DNA from: Bacterioplanes sp.
GTDB taxonomy: Bacteria > Pseudomonadota > Gammaproteobacteria > Pseudomonadales > Oceanobacteraceae
DNA: 64,000 bases
Direction: 5' to 3'
Assembly (NCBI GenBank): GCA_014859445.1
Contig: JACUUC010000001.1
Coordinates: forward strand, 1-64,000
Shown: positions 19,308-28,174 of the stretch, in pieces
How the letters are laid out: each line of letters opens with the position of its first letter
How positions within the stretch are numbered: the stretch's first letter is position 1
Program-made: the position numbers and the translations under genes
Notes under the pieces: model-generated
What the model was told of the DNA's origin: nothing
Database searches by the model: none
What the model saw: the letters and a program-made list of their open reading frames with translations, nothing else

Positions 19308-20540
19308 CTAACCTGTTGTATTTAGCCAATCTTGATGATCGCCATCGACCGCTTCTATTAAACGGTCATAAACATCGGGCATGGCACTGACCACTCGGTT
19401 CCAGCTGGGAATAAACGGACGCTCCATCGGCACATCCATAAAGGCCTGCCCTGCTGTCAGTATGTTCTCGGCGAACATTTCTACCGCTTTTTCTTCTTGG
19501 TGAATATCCAGCGTCAGGCCATTCATAATGGCATCGTTGTGATAGGTTTCGACAAAATCTAACGCAATGCGAAAGTAGGTGGCTTTTAGGGTGCGGAAGG
19601 TTTCCGCATTGAAGGTCACACCTTGCGTTGCCAGTTTACGAATGAGTGCTTTGGTGATGTCGATGGACATCTTGGACAAACCCGCACGGGTATCATCCAA
19701 CGACAAATCCTGATGTTTGTGATCATAGACATCGGCAATGTCGACCTGACACAAACGATTGGTGGAGTAATTTCGATACATTTCGGACAACACGCCAATT
19801 TCTAAGCCCCAATCACTGGGAATACGAATGTCGGTTAACACGTCTTTGCGAAACGAGAACTCGCCGGCCAATGGATAGCGAAAGCTGTCCATAAAATCCA
19901 AATACTGGTTCTCACCAATCACTTTTTTCAATGCCCGGATCAGCGGGGTCACCAACAACCGAGACACACGGCCATTGATTTTTCCTTCCGCCACGCGGGC
20001 GTAATAGCCTTTGCAGAACTCATAGTTAAATTGTGGATGTGCCACTGGGTACATTAACCGCGCCAACAAACTGCGGTCGTAGGTGACGATATCGCAATCG
20101 TGTAAGCCGATGGATTCGGCCTTACCGGTCGCGAGCATATAGCCCATGCAGTACCACACATTGCGCCCCTTACCCAATTCTTTCGGCGCCACTTCTAACG
20201 CTTGCAACTCGGCATCCAGTGCCTTCAAGCGCGGACCATCATTCCAAAGTACTTGGTGATCTTGTGGTAACTCTGCAAAAAAAGCTTTGGCATGATGAAA
20301 TTCGGCCATATCGGCCCGATCAAGACCGATCACGATGTGCGCCAAGTACGGGACTTTTTTCAACTCCTGCACGATATTGGCCAGCGCGGGCCCCTGCAAC
20401 TCGGAATACAAGGACGGCAAAATAAGCCCCATCGGCCGAAAACGCGAAAAATGCAATAAATCGTATTCCAGCTCTTCAACAGGACGTTTCGATAAATTGT
20501 GCAATGTCGTCACAATGCCATTTTGATGAAAATCCGCCAT
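19308..20540 (-). CDS. gpgS: Glucosyl-3-phosphoglycerate synthase (GT81)
   Basis: 410 residues. The GT-A fold glycosyltransferase has its metal-binding DxD within GLHDCDIVTYDR (~150), plus PLAGEFSFRKDVL and DWGLEIGVLSEMYRN, patterns of the GT81 family. It joins glucose from a nucleotide sugar to 3-phosphoglycerate, the first step in glucosylglycerate synthesis. GAGG precedes ATG at 20540, and the phosphatase gene ends 6 bases before it, so the order in the operon is kinase, phosphatase, synthase, phosphorylase. Confidence 0.87.
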   Translation of the reverse strand: MADFHQNGIVTTLHNLSKRPVEELEYDLLHFSRFRPMGLILPSLYSELQGPALANIVQELKKVPYLAHIVIGLDRADMAEFHHAKAFFAELPQDHQVLWNDGPRLKALDAELQALEVAPKELGKGRNVWYCMGYMLATGKAESIGLHDCDIVTYDRSLLARLMYPVAHPQFNYEFCKGYYARVAEGKINGRVSRLLVTPLIRALKKVIGENQYLDFMDSFRYPLAGEFSFRKDVLTDIRIPSDWGLEIGVLSEMYRNYSTNRLCQVDIADVYDHKHQDLSLDDTRAGLSKMSIDITKALIRKLATQGVTFNAETFRTLKATYFRIALDFVETYHNDAIMNGLTLDIHQEEKAVEMFAENILTAGQAFMDVPMERPFIPSWNRVVSAMPDVYDRLIEAVDGDHQDWLNTTG

Positions 20541-20546
20541 GGTGGA

Positions 20547-21371
20547 TTACCTCTTGTTATCGGATGATTCCGGCAAAATGAAATGCCGAATGGCTTCTGC
20601 CCAACCGACGGGGCCGACCCCGTCAGTGGAATACAGATGCGTATGAGAAATGTCAGGAAAATCGTGGTGTAACGAGCGCACCCGTACCGCCATATCAGCC
20701 GCCTCGAGCATGGAGACATCATTACCACCATCACCCAGCGCGATGGTGGTCAGTTGCGATGAAGATAGCCGATGCATCAACTCGGTGACGTAACGCACGG
20801 CTTTACCTTTGTTGATGCCCTGTAAAACATGCACAAAGCGACCACCACAAACGCACTCACAACCCTGTTTGGATAGCCTTTCTATGAAACACGATAAGGT
20901 TTCGTCATCACCCAGCCAGTACAATGGATCAGAAAATTCACGCTGCAACGAGAGGCTCGCCGCGTCTGTCGACAACCCAGTAAGGTGCGCCACGTGCGAT
21001 GACGACAGTTGCGAAAATCGCTGAAACTGTCCAGCACAATCAATCTCTAGTTGATCAATGAATTGCATCACTGAATCAAACGGCTCCGCCAGTACGTGAC
21101 ACGCTAATCCGGAGCGTTCACCCCAGTCGTTTTGCACCCAAACACTATTCAATGGCGCGTAAATGGCCGCGCCATTTTCCACCACAAAAGGACAGTTCAG
21201 TTGCAATGTACGCCACAATGGCTCCACTTCGGCTCGGGTTTTACTGGTGACAATAACGACCGGAATAGCGGTATGTCGTAGCTCTGCCAATACGGATTCG
21301 GCCGCATGGTAGGAATAATCATCATGATTGAGTAATGTGCCATCCAAATCGGTAAAGACCATCCACGTCAT
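20547..21371 (-). CDS. HAD phosphatase, glucosyl/mannosyl-3-phosphoglycerate phosphatase type
   Basis: 274 residues of the HAD-IIB class: motif I FTDLDGTLL (Asp 8 and 10), motif II IVTSKT, and motif IV ALGDGGNDVSMLE. The wording matches the mannosyl-3-phosphoglycerate phosphatase (MpgP/YedP) family. Next to GpgS it would remove phosphate from glucosyl-3-phosphoglycerate to leave glucosylglycerate. Its ATG overlaps the stop of the glycerate kinase gene by four bases, pointing to translational coupling. Confidence 0.85.
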   Translation of the reverse strand: MTWMVFTDLDGTLLNHDDYSYHAAESVLAELRHTAIPVVIVTSKTRAEVEPLWRTLQLNCPFVVENGAAIYAPLNSVWVQNDWGERSGLACHVLAEPFDSVMQFIDQLEIDCAGQFQRFSQLSSSHVAHLTGLSTDAASLSLQREFSDPLYWLGDDETLSCFIERLSKQGCECVCGGRFVHVLQGINKGKAVRYVTELMHRLSSSQLTTIALGDGGNDVSMLEAADMAVRVRSLHHDFPDISHTHLYSTDGVGPVGWAEAIRHFILPESSDNKR

Positions 21372-22273
21372 GAGTCACCTCGCGTTCGCCACGCACGGAT
21401 AGCGCGTTCACTCGACAACGTAAAACAGTCATCAACTCGATCCGGCATCGTTGCCAGAGCATGTTCGGTTAAACGTTGATAATGAGCGATGAAATAGGCC
21501 AGCTCATCATCCGACATGAGCTGATTGGGTTGTCGTTTTGCATCGATACAGGCCATAGACGCACGCAGCGCATGCTCTTGCTCCGTTCGCCATTGCAGCA
21601 CCGAGTCAAAACTGGGCGCACGCAACATCAACAAACGATCAATTTGCTGAAAAATAGGCCAATATCGCTGTGCCAATTGTTGATTCACGTAATGCCGCCA
21701 CTGCCCATCTCGATCGTGCTTGGCCTCAAGATGATTAACGGGGGCTTGTAACGCACTAATGGCTTGAGCTTCCACCCCTACACACCAACCCTCGAGGATA
21801 ATTATTCGCTGCGGCTGCTCGACTACAGTCCATTCCGAAGGCGAGAAACGATCGTCCATCGCTTTGTTAAAACGGGGAATCATCATCGGCACTTGTTGCT
21901 GCAACAAACCAGATAACACCTCATTTAAAAAGTCCGTATCGTGAGTACCTGGTACACCACGCGTGATCAGTAATGGGTGAACCTGACGAGCCAACTGCTG
22001 ACGCTCGGTGCGCGTGCGATAAAAATCATCAATCGACATACCAACTGCAGGCACATCGAGCAACTCTGTCAGCACAGCACATAAAAACGTGGTCAAGGTG
22101 GATTTACCTGACCCTTGGCAGCCATGAATGCCGAGCAACAGCGGTTGATCTAACGCCTGTGCCTGCTGGGCAAGGCGCTGCGCTAAGGGCCAATAATAGT
22201 GCTCAACCGTCGTTTGAAAACGCTGAGGGAGTCGATGCTGCTGCATGAACTGCGCTAACCAAGTTAATTCCAC
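21368..22273 (-). CDS. D-glycerate 3-kinase-like P-loop kinase (GLYK/Tda10 type)
   Basis: 301 residues from GTG at 22273, which has GAGG 7 bases upstream; an ATG at 22318 is in frame but has a poor ribosome site. Walker A is HGCQGSGKSTL. Then come MSIDDFYRTR, ITRGVPGTHD and ILEGWCVGV, the pattern shared by plant glycerate kinase and yeast Tda10. In this operon it would return glycerate, released by the phosphorylase, to 3-phosphoglycerate, the acceptor for GpgS. It is the first gene of the unit, so the promoter should be in 22274-22494, shared with the divergent secreted protein. Confidence 0.78.
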   Translation of the reverse strand: MELTWLAQFMQQHRLPQRFQTTVEHYYWPLAQRLAQQAQALDQPLLLGIHGCQGSGKSTLTTFLCAVLTELLDVPAVGMSIDDFYRTRTERQQLARQVHPLLITRGVPGTHDTDFLNEVLSGLLQQQVPMMIPRFNKAMDDRFSPSEWTVVEQPQRIIILEGWCVGVEAQAISALQAPVNHLEAKHDRDGQWRHYVNQQLAQRYWPIFQQIDRLLMLRAPSFDSVLQWRTEQEHALRASMACIDAKRQPNQLMSDDELAYFIAHYQRLTEHALATMPDRVDDCFTLSSERAIRAWRTRGDS

Positions 22274-22494
22274 ACACAATCCTCTTCGTCGGAATCCCTT
22301 TGTATTTGCACAATGCATACCAACTCAAATCACCGTTTTAGGGCAAACCTTGCCGCAAAGGGTGGCAGTCGGTGCAGAAAATACGTCCAGCAGCCCCAAA
22401 ACAGTGCAACCGTGGCTAAGCTACCCGTGCGTTATTATGTTTTTTGTTTGTATGGTAAAATGCCAATCCAACACTCGCTATGAATAGGATCACC

Positions 22495-23412
22495 ATGATC
22501 ACTCGGCCGTTCTTGTTGCTTATCCTCTGCGTTACTAGCATAGTCTTTGCGCCATTCAGCTACAGTCACAACCAACAGACAAAAACGGCACTGGATGTCA
22601 TGTCACTGTTTGTGCAAGGTGCGTCATCGGACGAAGTATTCAATGCCGCCGTCAGCGCGCAAATGCGTGTCGAGCCAAAGTATTTAGCTATTGCGTATTA
22701 CAATGCGAGAACGGGCGAAGTCATCGAGCAGGATGCTATTCGAGACATGCTAGGTGCCTTTGCGTACGATGGAGCACGTCAATTACTGCAAATCGCATTC
22801 TCACTCAACCCAAACTTCAGCGACCTTTCGCAACAGCAAGTCGAGCAAATTCTGGATGCAGCGGCACTGGCCAGTATGCACCAATTACCCGTAGACATTG
22901 ATATCGAATTTTACGATATCCGAACAGGCCCAACAGGTCGTGGTGGCGGCGGAATCTCTGGCCAAGTTCCGACCCAAGCCGCAACATCGACCAATCAAGC
23001 AGCTACTCAGCGATCTAATCAAGCGGATGAGAATGCATTTGATCCTCAAGATCCCCATCAACGAGAGGCGTTAATCAGTCAGGTTCTGCCAGACAGCGAA
23101 GAAGCCATGCTGGATTTGATGCGTAACTTAGGTGTCCGAGCGACACCCAAAGAGGGATTGGTTGCATTTTTTATCATTGTGGCTGCGCCCAGCCTCAGCC
23201 AACTGGAAGCGGCCTATGAGGCAGAGAAAATGACTCATAAACAGGCATTTTCGCTGCAACACACGGAAACCATAGATCGCTTTATTGAGCGACATGACAG
23301 TGGTTTGTACCGTTTAATCGAAGTGGCTTTCTTTGCGGGCAGTGATAACGACATATTGGAAGCCGTGAGAACCGCGGTGGATGGTGCTTTTTATGCAGAT
23401 GGATCGTATTAA
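22495..23412 (+). CDS. Secreted protein of unknown function
   Basis: 305 residues from ATG at 22495 (AGGA 9 bases ahead); an ATG at 22480 is also in frame. The N-terminus MITRPFLLLILCVTSIVFAP...YSH is a signal peptide. The mature part is mostly helical and acidic, interrupted by a glycine-rich stretch (GPTGRGGGGISG) and a Gln/Thr/Ser-rich linker (~150-185), then a helical C-terminal half. The two halves each hold a segment of the type SxxEAMLDL/ADVFN, but I recognise no family. It is divergent from the glucosylglycerate operon and converges on the exonuclease gene with only 5 bases between stops. Confidence 0.75.
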   Translation: MITRPFLLLILCVTSIVFAPFSYSHNQQTKTALDVMSLFVQGASSDEVFNAAVSAQMRVEPKYLAIAYYNARTGEVIEQDAIRDMLGAFAYDGARQLLQIAFSLNPNFSDLSQQQVEQILDAAALASMHQLPVDIDIEFYDIRTGPTGRGGGGISGQVPTQAATSTNQAATQRSNQADENAFDPQDPHQREALISQVLPDSEEAMLDLMRNLGVRATPKEGLVAFFIIVAAPSLSQLEAAYEAEKMTHKQAFSLQHTETIDRFIERHDSGLYRLIEVAFFAGSDNDILEAVRTAVDGAFYADGSY

Positions 23413-23417
23413 CATCA

Positions 23418-24161
23418 TCAGCACCAAAAATCGCTAACGGGTGCCTGCGGGTGATAACGATGAGCTATTTGTGCCTGCAGCAGCTCCGCACTGGCTATGG
23501 CATCGGTCACCGCATGATGTGGTCGATACGGAGGTAAGTGGTAACGTTGGCGACTGTCATGCAAACGTATCGACAGAGGTGTTTTTCCGCGCCAACGATC
23601 CCACAAACTGAGTGGCTTTTGTCGGTGCAGTTTGGCCTCTAACATCAGCGTATCGATTACCGGAAATTGAATCCCCTCCCCCAGTCGTGTCTTGACTCCT
23701 AAATCCAAAAACGATCGCTCAATGTGCTTGTAATGCACCACAACCACATGACCGGCAAGTAACGACAGCAGTTCAGGCAGTATATCGGCAAGATCGGGGG
23801 CATTCTCAACCGCCGAATGGGTAATACGATGAACGGTAATGGAATCATCCGTTAACTGGTAACGAGGCTTTAACAACCATTGCCGTGCACGTGAGCAAAA
23901 AATACGTTGCAGCGTAAAAGGCACCAAGCCAATACTGACGATGCCGTGCGTCTGTGGATTAAGCCCTGTGGTCTCAAAATCCATGGCCATTAACGGTACA
24001 TCACTGATAGGCGTGTCGCCAGCCACCATGCCTTGCGCATAAAACTGCTGCAACAGCGAATGAGACACCCGTTGAGCTTGCTGAGCGTAATACGCTGACC
24101 AATCCTTGATCACGACTGGCTTCTGCTCGTTGTTGGATCGATCAGGCCCCAAATACAACAT
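23418..24161 (-). CDS. DEDDh-type 3'-5' exonuclease (DnaQ-like)
   Basis: 247 residues; ATG at 24161 has GAGG 6-7 bases upstream. The exonuclease domain (about 55-230) shows ExoI MAMDFETTGLNP (Asp, Glu), ExoII around VVVHYKHIERSFLD, and ExoIII with His and Asp in PHHAVTDAIASAEL. The first ~50 residues are a helical extension. It lies 8 bases after the cNMP/CBS/nucleotidyltransferase gene. An exonuclease of this kind beside such a protein is a pairing I recognise from other proteobacterial genomes. The nucleic-acid or nucleotide substrate is unknown. Confidence 0.85.
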   Translation of the reverse strand: MLYLGPDRSNNEQKPVVIKDWSAYYAQQAQRVSHSLLQQFYAQGMVAGDTPISDVPLMAMDFETTGLNPQTHGIVSIGLVPFTLQRIFCSRARQWLLKPRYQLTDDSITVHRITHSAVENAPDLADILPELLSLLAGHVVVVHYKHIERSFLDLGVKTRLGEGIQFPVIDTLMLEAKLHRQKPLSLWDRWRGKTPLSIRLHDSRQRYHLPPYRPHHAVTDAIASAELLQAQIAHRYHPQAPVSDFWC

Positions 24162-24169
24162 ACGAAACC

Positions 24170-26053
24170 TCAGGCCTTGAAGTGAAATTTCAAAAACTTC
24201 TGCGCATTGCTCAACACCTGAAAAGCTTCTTTTAAGTGCTTACGCTCAAAGTCGGACAGCTGTTCCGGTAGCACATTATTATCGGGCGCTTCACCCTGCC
24301 GTAACGCATTGGCCTGATGGCGAATACGTGTCATGACAATGACTTCAAAGGCATCTCGTAAATCTTCGGCGCGACCTTTAGGTAAGGTACCGGCGGCGAT
24401 CAAATCCTGAATCCGCCCAAACGTGCTGTTTTCGGTTGAGCCAATGGATAATGCATGTATACGAATCAAATCCACAAAGGGAGCGGTACCGCGACGCTTA
24501 ATACCAAGACGATTATTCTGCTTACCATCTTGCTCCATCACAAAATCTTTAAAAAAACCCAACGGCGGAGTTCGAGTTAAGGCATTACGGGTCATACTGG
24601 CTAAAAACAATGGTCGCTGGCGTGCCAGCTGACTCACGAGCTGACGCAATTGCTTGGCCCAATGGGTTTCACCCCACACACCATCGATGTCAAAGAAAAT
24701 GGAACTTTGCAGCAACCGCTCGGGAGAGGGCTGTTCAATCCAGCTGCGAAAATAGTGCTGCCAAACGCTCAAGGGCTGACGCCACTGTGCATTGGTCGCC
24801 ATGATATTCCCAGTACAATAGGTATAACCACAAGCGGCCAATCCATCAGATACAAATTGGGCCAACTGCCTAAAATATTCGTCGTGTAGCGCTGGGTCGA
24901 AACGATTGTCCAATACCAACGCATTATCTTGGTCGGTGAAAACCAGCTGCTCATCGCGCGCCATAGAGCCTAAGGCTAAAAAACAATATGGCACCGGTGG
25001 TGGACCGAGTTGTTCTTCTGCCAATTCCAATAATCGCTGCTTAAAGCTGCGGCCAATAGCCGCCATGGCGCTACCGATCATTTGCGAATTGGCATCTTCG
25101 TTCACCATACGCACAAAACAAGCGTGTACATCGGGGACTAATGATTGCAACTCGGCAATGGTATGTTGGCGAAAAATCTGACTGACGATAAATAAGCTAT
25201 TTTGTGATTCAAATCGAATAATGTCTGATATCGCGATCACGCCGATTGGACGCTGCTTTTTCACCACGGGTAGATGGTGAAGATTATGCCGGAGCATCAA
25301 CATCATGGCTTCAAAAATATACTGTTTATGCTCAATCGTGGCGGGTACCGTTGACATAATGTCAGATACCGGTGTTTCTAATGATCCATTTTCAGCAACC
25401 AGACGCATCCGAATGTCTTTATCCGTTACGATACCCGCCAATGTCCCAACCAACACCTCATCACGAGGACTTTCAGCGTGTTCCGAATTGTGCAAAATCA
25501 ATAAGGAAGACACGTTTTGTTCTGTCATTAACTGCGCCGCTTGCCAAGAAGAGGCTTCGCTTCCTATACAAACCGGCTCTCGCTGAATCAAGGTTTCCAC
25601 CGTCGCACCGAGTAAATCAACTTGAGACGTTTGTGTGGCTTTATTCGATTTACGTCGCTCGCTATCGCCTACTTCGACGTAATCTGCAAACTCATCGTTG
25701 TCGTCAAATAGCTGTTGGAAAATCGTTTGGGGAATAAAGTAAATTAGGGTGTCTTCCAGTGCCGTCGCCGGAAAGCGAACTTTGCCACCACGCAACAGGC
25801 CTTGTTCACCAAAAATCCCCCCTTCACTTAGGCGGTTATACAATTCGCCATTGCGCCGAAACGTTTCAACAGCGCCACTGCGAATCAAATGCAACGAGTC
25901 CAACGGCTCGTTGAATGACAAAATATGCGTGCCCGCTTTAAAATAACCGACATCAATACTGATCGCGACCTGCTCTATTTGCTCAGCGGGCAATTCTTGA
26001 AACGGTGAATGCCGCTTCAAGAAATCCAGTATTTCGATTTGCTCAATTTCCAT
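24170..26053 (-). CDS. cNMP-binding / CBS pair / DUF294 nucleotidyltransferase-like protein
   Basis: 627 residues from ATG at 26053; a TTG at 26065 is in frame. In order: a cyclic-nucleotide-binding fold (~5-125; GGIFGEQGLLRGG and a FPATA-type pocket), two CBS domains (~150-285; VGTLAGIVTDKDIRMRL and RPIGVIAISDIIR), a DUF294 nucleotidyltransferase-like domain with ALGSMARDEQLVFTDQDNAL (GS...DxD as in GlnD), and a helical DUF294 C-terminal domain to the end. It has several nucleotide-sensing modules and a conserved transferase motif. It sits between a BCCT transporter (16 bases) and a DEDDh exonuclease (8 bases), so it may couple transport to a nucleotide signal; this is inference. Confidence 0.87.
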   Translation of the reverse strand: MEIEQIEILDFLKRHSPFQELPAEQIEQVAISIDVGYFKAGTHILSFNEPLDSLHLIRSGAVETFRRNGELYNRLSEGGIFGEQGLLRGGKVRFPATALEDTLIYFIPQTIFQQLFDDNDEFADYVEVGDSERRKSNKATQTSQVDLLGATVETLIQREPVCIGSEASSWQAAQLMTEQNVSSLLILHNSEHAESPRDEVLVGTLAGIVTDKDIRMRLVAENGSLETPVSDIMSTVPATIEHKQYIFEAMMLMLRHNLHHLPVVKKQRPIGVIAISDIIRFESQNSLFIVSQIFRQHTIAELQSLVPDVHACFVRMVNEDANSQMIGSAMAAIGRSFKQRLLELAEEQLGPPPVPYCFLALGSMARDEQLVFTDQDNALVLDNRFDPALHDEYFRQLAQFVSDGLAACGYTYCTGNIMATNAQWRQPLSVWQHYFRSWIEQPSPERLLQSSIFFDIDGVWGETHWAKQLRQLVSQLARQRPLFLASMTRNALTRTPPLGFFKDFVMEQDGKQNNRLGIKRRGTAPFVDLIRIHALSIGSTENSTFGRIQDLIAAGTLPKGRAEDLRDAFEVIVMTRIRHQANALRQGEAPDNNVLPEQLSDFERKHLKEAFQVLSNAQKFLKFHFKA

Positions 26054-26069
26054 TCCTTGACTCAACTCG

Positions 26070-27698
26070 TTATCGTCGCGGCTCAGTCATTAGCCCTTTC
26101 ACAACGGCAACACAAGCAACCAGCAACACAATCGTAAATGGAAATCCAGTAGACACCGCCATGGCCTGCAAAGCCACCAATCCGCCACCCAAAATCAACG
26201 CAATTGCAACAATGCCTTCAAAAGTACACCAAAATACACGCTGCGGTGTTGGTGCATCCACCTTGCCACCTGCGGCAATGGTATCAATCACCAAAGACCC
26301 CGAGTCCGATGAGGTAATAAAGAAGACCACAACCAGAATAATCGCAATAAACGACGTTATACTCGCGAGTGGCAATGCCTCCAGCATGACAAACAACTGC
26401 AACGGTAACGCGGCTTCAGCCGCCGCCATGTAACCATCTTGAATGACTTGGCTGATGGCCGTCCCCCCAAACACCGTCATCCACAGTACGCATGCCAAAG
26501 AAGGAATCACCATCACCGAGACCAAAAACTCGCGAACGGTTCGCCCACGAGAAACGCGAGCAATGAACATACCAACGAATGGCGACCAACTGATCCACCA
26601 TGCCCAATAAAAGGCCGTCCAACCTTGAGAAAAGTTGGCATCCTCTCGGCCTACTGGGTTTGCTAATGCAGGTAGATACTGCAAATAAGCGCCTAAATTA
26701 CTGAAAAAACCCGTTACGATAGCAACCGTTGGTCCGACAATAATAAGAAACAACAACAGCAAGGTCGCCAGCGTCATATTGATTTCAGACAAGCGTTTCA
26801 CACCGGCATCCAAACCGGCCACGACGGATACCAAGGCAATCAGGGTAATACCGATCACCAACAACACCTGTGTGGTTATGCCTTCTGGTAAGCCGAATAA
26901 CGCATGAAGACCCGCACTGGCTTGGGATGCGCCTAGCCCCAATGACGTAGCAAGACCAAAGAGCGTTGCCAACACAGCCACAATATCGATGATGTGTCCC
27001 GGCCAGCCCCACACGCGCTCACCCAGTAACGGATAAAAAATGGAGCGAATGGTCAACGGTAAGCCTTTGTTGAACGAAAACAAGGCTAAGCCCAGCGCCA
27101 AAATGGCATAAATAGCCCAAGGGTGAAGCGCCCAATGATAAATAGTCGCCGCCATACCTAACCGCTCAGCGGCGGCTGTATCGCCCATGGCACCGGCCAA
27201 CGGTGCCCAGTCCGTACGTACGCCATCTTCAATAACGGTTCCCGCATACGCTGACGAGTAATGTGACAAAGGTTCAGACACGCCATAAAACATCAAACCG
27301 ATCCCCATGCCTGCCGCAAAGAGCATGGAGAACCAACCTAAATAGCCATAATCCGGTGTTGCTTCCGTACCGCCCAAGCGAACACGCCCTAATGGAGATA
27401 CAATCAAAATGAAACAAAGAATGACAAAAATATTGGCCGCACTGATAAAGAACCAATCTAAATTACTGGTTAACCAACCTCGTAAATTGCCAAAGAAAGG
27501 AGCCGCCTGTGCTTGAAACAGCAAGGTAAAAACCACGAACGCGATGACGGTTAAACCAGAGATTAAAAATACGCGATTATGAATATCGAGCCCAAAAGGC
27601 CCGACGTTAACAACGATATTGTCTTGCCCGATTTGATAATCAGTATCAATAGGATTGACATCCCCATCAGGGATCATAGGGTCTTTGTGAATTGCCAT
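26070..27698 (-). CDS. BCCT-family betaine/choline/carnitine transporter
   Basis: 542 residues from ATG at 27698 (AAGG 7 bases upstream); a second ATG at 27731 is poorly placed. About twelve membrane helices are visible. GMGIGLMFYGVSEPLSHY and YWAWWISWSPFVGMFIARVSRGRT are BCCT signatures, the latter holding the Trp-rich substrate and sodium site of helix 8. It imports quaternary-amine osmolytes with sodium or protons. The N-terminal tail of ~40 residues is cytoplasmic and acidic. It is the first gene of the run with the cNMP/CBS protein and the exonuclease, and lies close to the glucosylglycerate operon, both fitting osmotic adaptation. Confidence 0.9.
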   Translation of the reverse strand: MAIHKDPMIPDGDVNPIDTDYQIGQDNIVVNVGPFGLDIHNRVFLISGLTVIAFVVFTLLFQAQAAPFFGNLRGWLTSNLDWFFISAANIFVILCFILIVSPLGRVRLGGTEATPDYGYLGWFSMLFAAGMGIGLMFYGVSEPLSHYSSAYAGTVIEDGVRTDWAPLAGAMGDTAAAERLGMAATIYHWALHPWAIYAILALGLALFSFNKGLPLTIRSIFYPLLGERVWGWPGHIIDIVAVLATLFGLATSLGLGASQASAGLHALFGLPEGITTQVLLVIGITLIALVSVVAGLDAGVKRLSEINMTLATLLLLFLIIVGPTVAIVTGFFSNLGAYLQYLPALANPVGREDANFSQGWTAFYWAWWISWSPFVGMFIARVSRGRTVREFLVSVMVIPSLACVLWMTVFGGTAISQVIQDGYMAAAEAALPLQLFVMLEALPLASITSFIAIILVVVFFITSSDSGSLVIDTIAAGGKVDAPTPQRVFWCTFEGIVAIALILGGGLVALQAMAVSTGFPFTIVLLVACVAVVKGLMTEPRR

Positions 27699-27818
27699 GC
27701 AAAAGCCTTGTTCTAAAACATTCGCTTTCATACTGGCACAATTACCTCAGAATACAAATCACAGCCATGGCATCGGTCTGCTGCAACACATATCGCTTAA
27801 ACAAACAACCGATGCACA

Positions 27819-28070
27819 TCAAGATTGATAAAAAGCTTCGACTTCTCCTTTTAATTTGATTAACAACGGTCGACCAAAGCGATCTTTTGCTTTCGGTGAT
27901 GGAATTTTCACCCAGCCTTCACTGATGCAATATTCTTCAACATCATTGCGTTCCTTACCATTTAGGCGAATACCAATGTCAAATTCAAAGCACGCTTCAA
28001 CGTGGTGTGGGCTACGTGGGTTAGCAGCTAAATGGTCGGGTAAGGCAGGTTTTGCGTTGGTGTCACTCAT
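27819..28070 (-). CDS. DUF3297 family protein
   Basis: 83 residues. The sequence PDHLAANPRSPHHVEACFE..DIGIRLNGKERNDVEEYCISEGW is the conserved core of the DUF3297 family, small cytoplasmic proteins of unknown function widespread in proteobacteria. It is sometimes mislabelled glutathione peroxidase; no peroxidase Cys motif is present. It appears to be a single-gene unit. Confidence 0.85.
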   Translation of the reverse strand: MSDTNAKPALPDHLAANPRSPHHVEACFEFDIGIRLNGKERNDVEEYCISEGWVKIPSPKAKDRFGRPLLIKLKGEVEAFYQS

Positions 28071-28174
28071 CAGGATTACTCAAGCAGTGTAAGAAGAGCG
28101 GCATTGTAGACAAAGCCACCCATTCTCTCAACAAAGTACTCAGTTCGTGATCGCAAATGGAAATATACAGTGGA

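Noticed and set aside
22245-22487. 80-residue plus-strand frame between the glycerate kinase and the secreted protein
   Set aside because: It starts within the kinase gene, has no ribosome site and its sequence is not protein-like; the region fits a divergent promoter.
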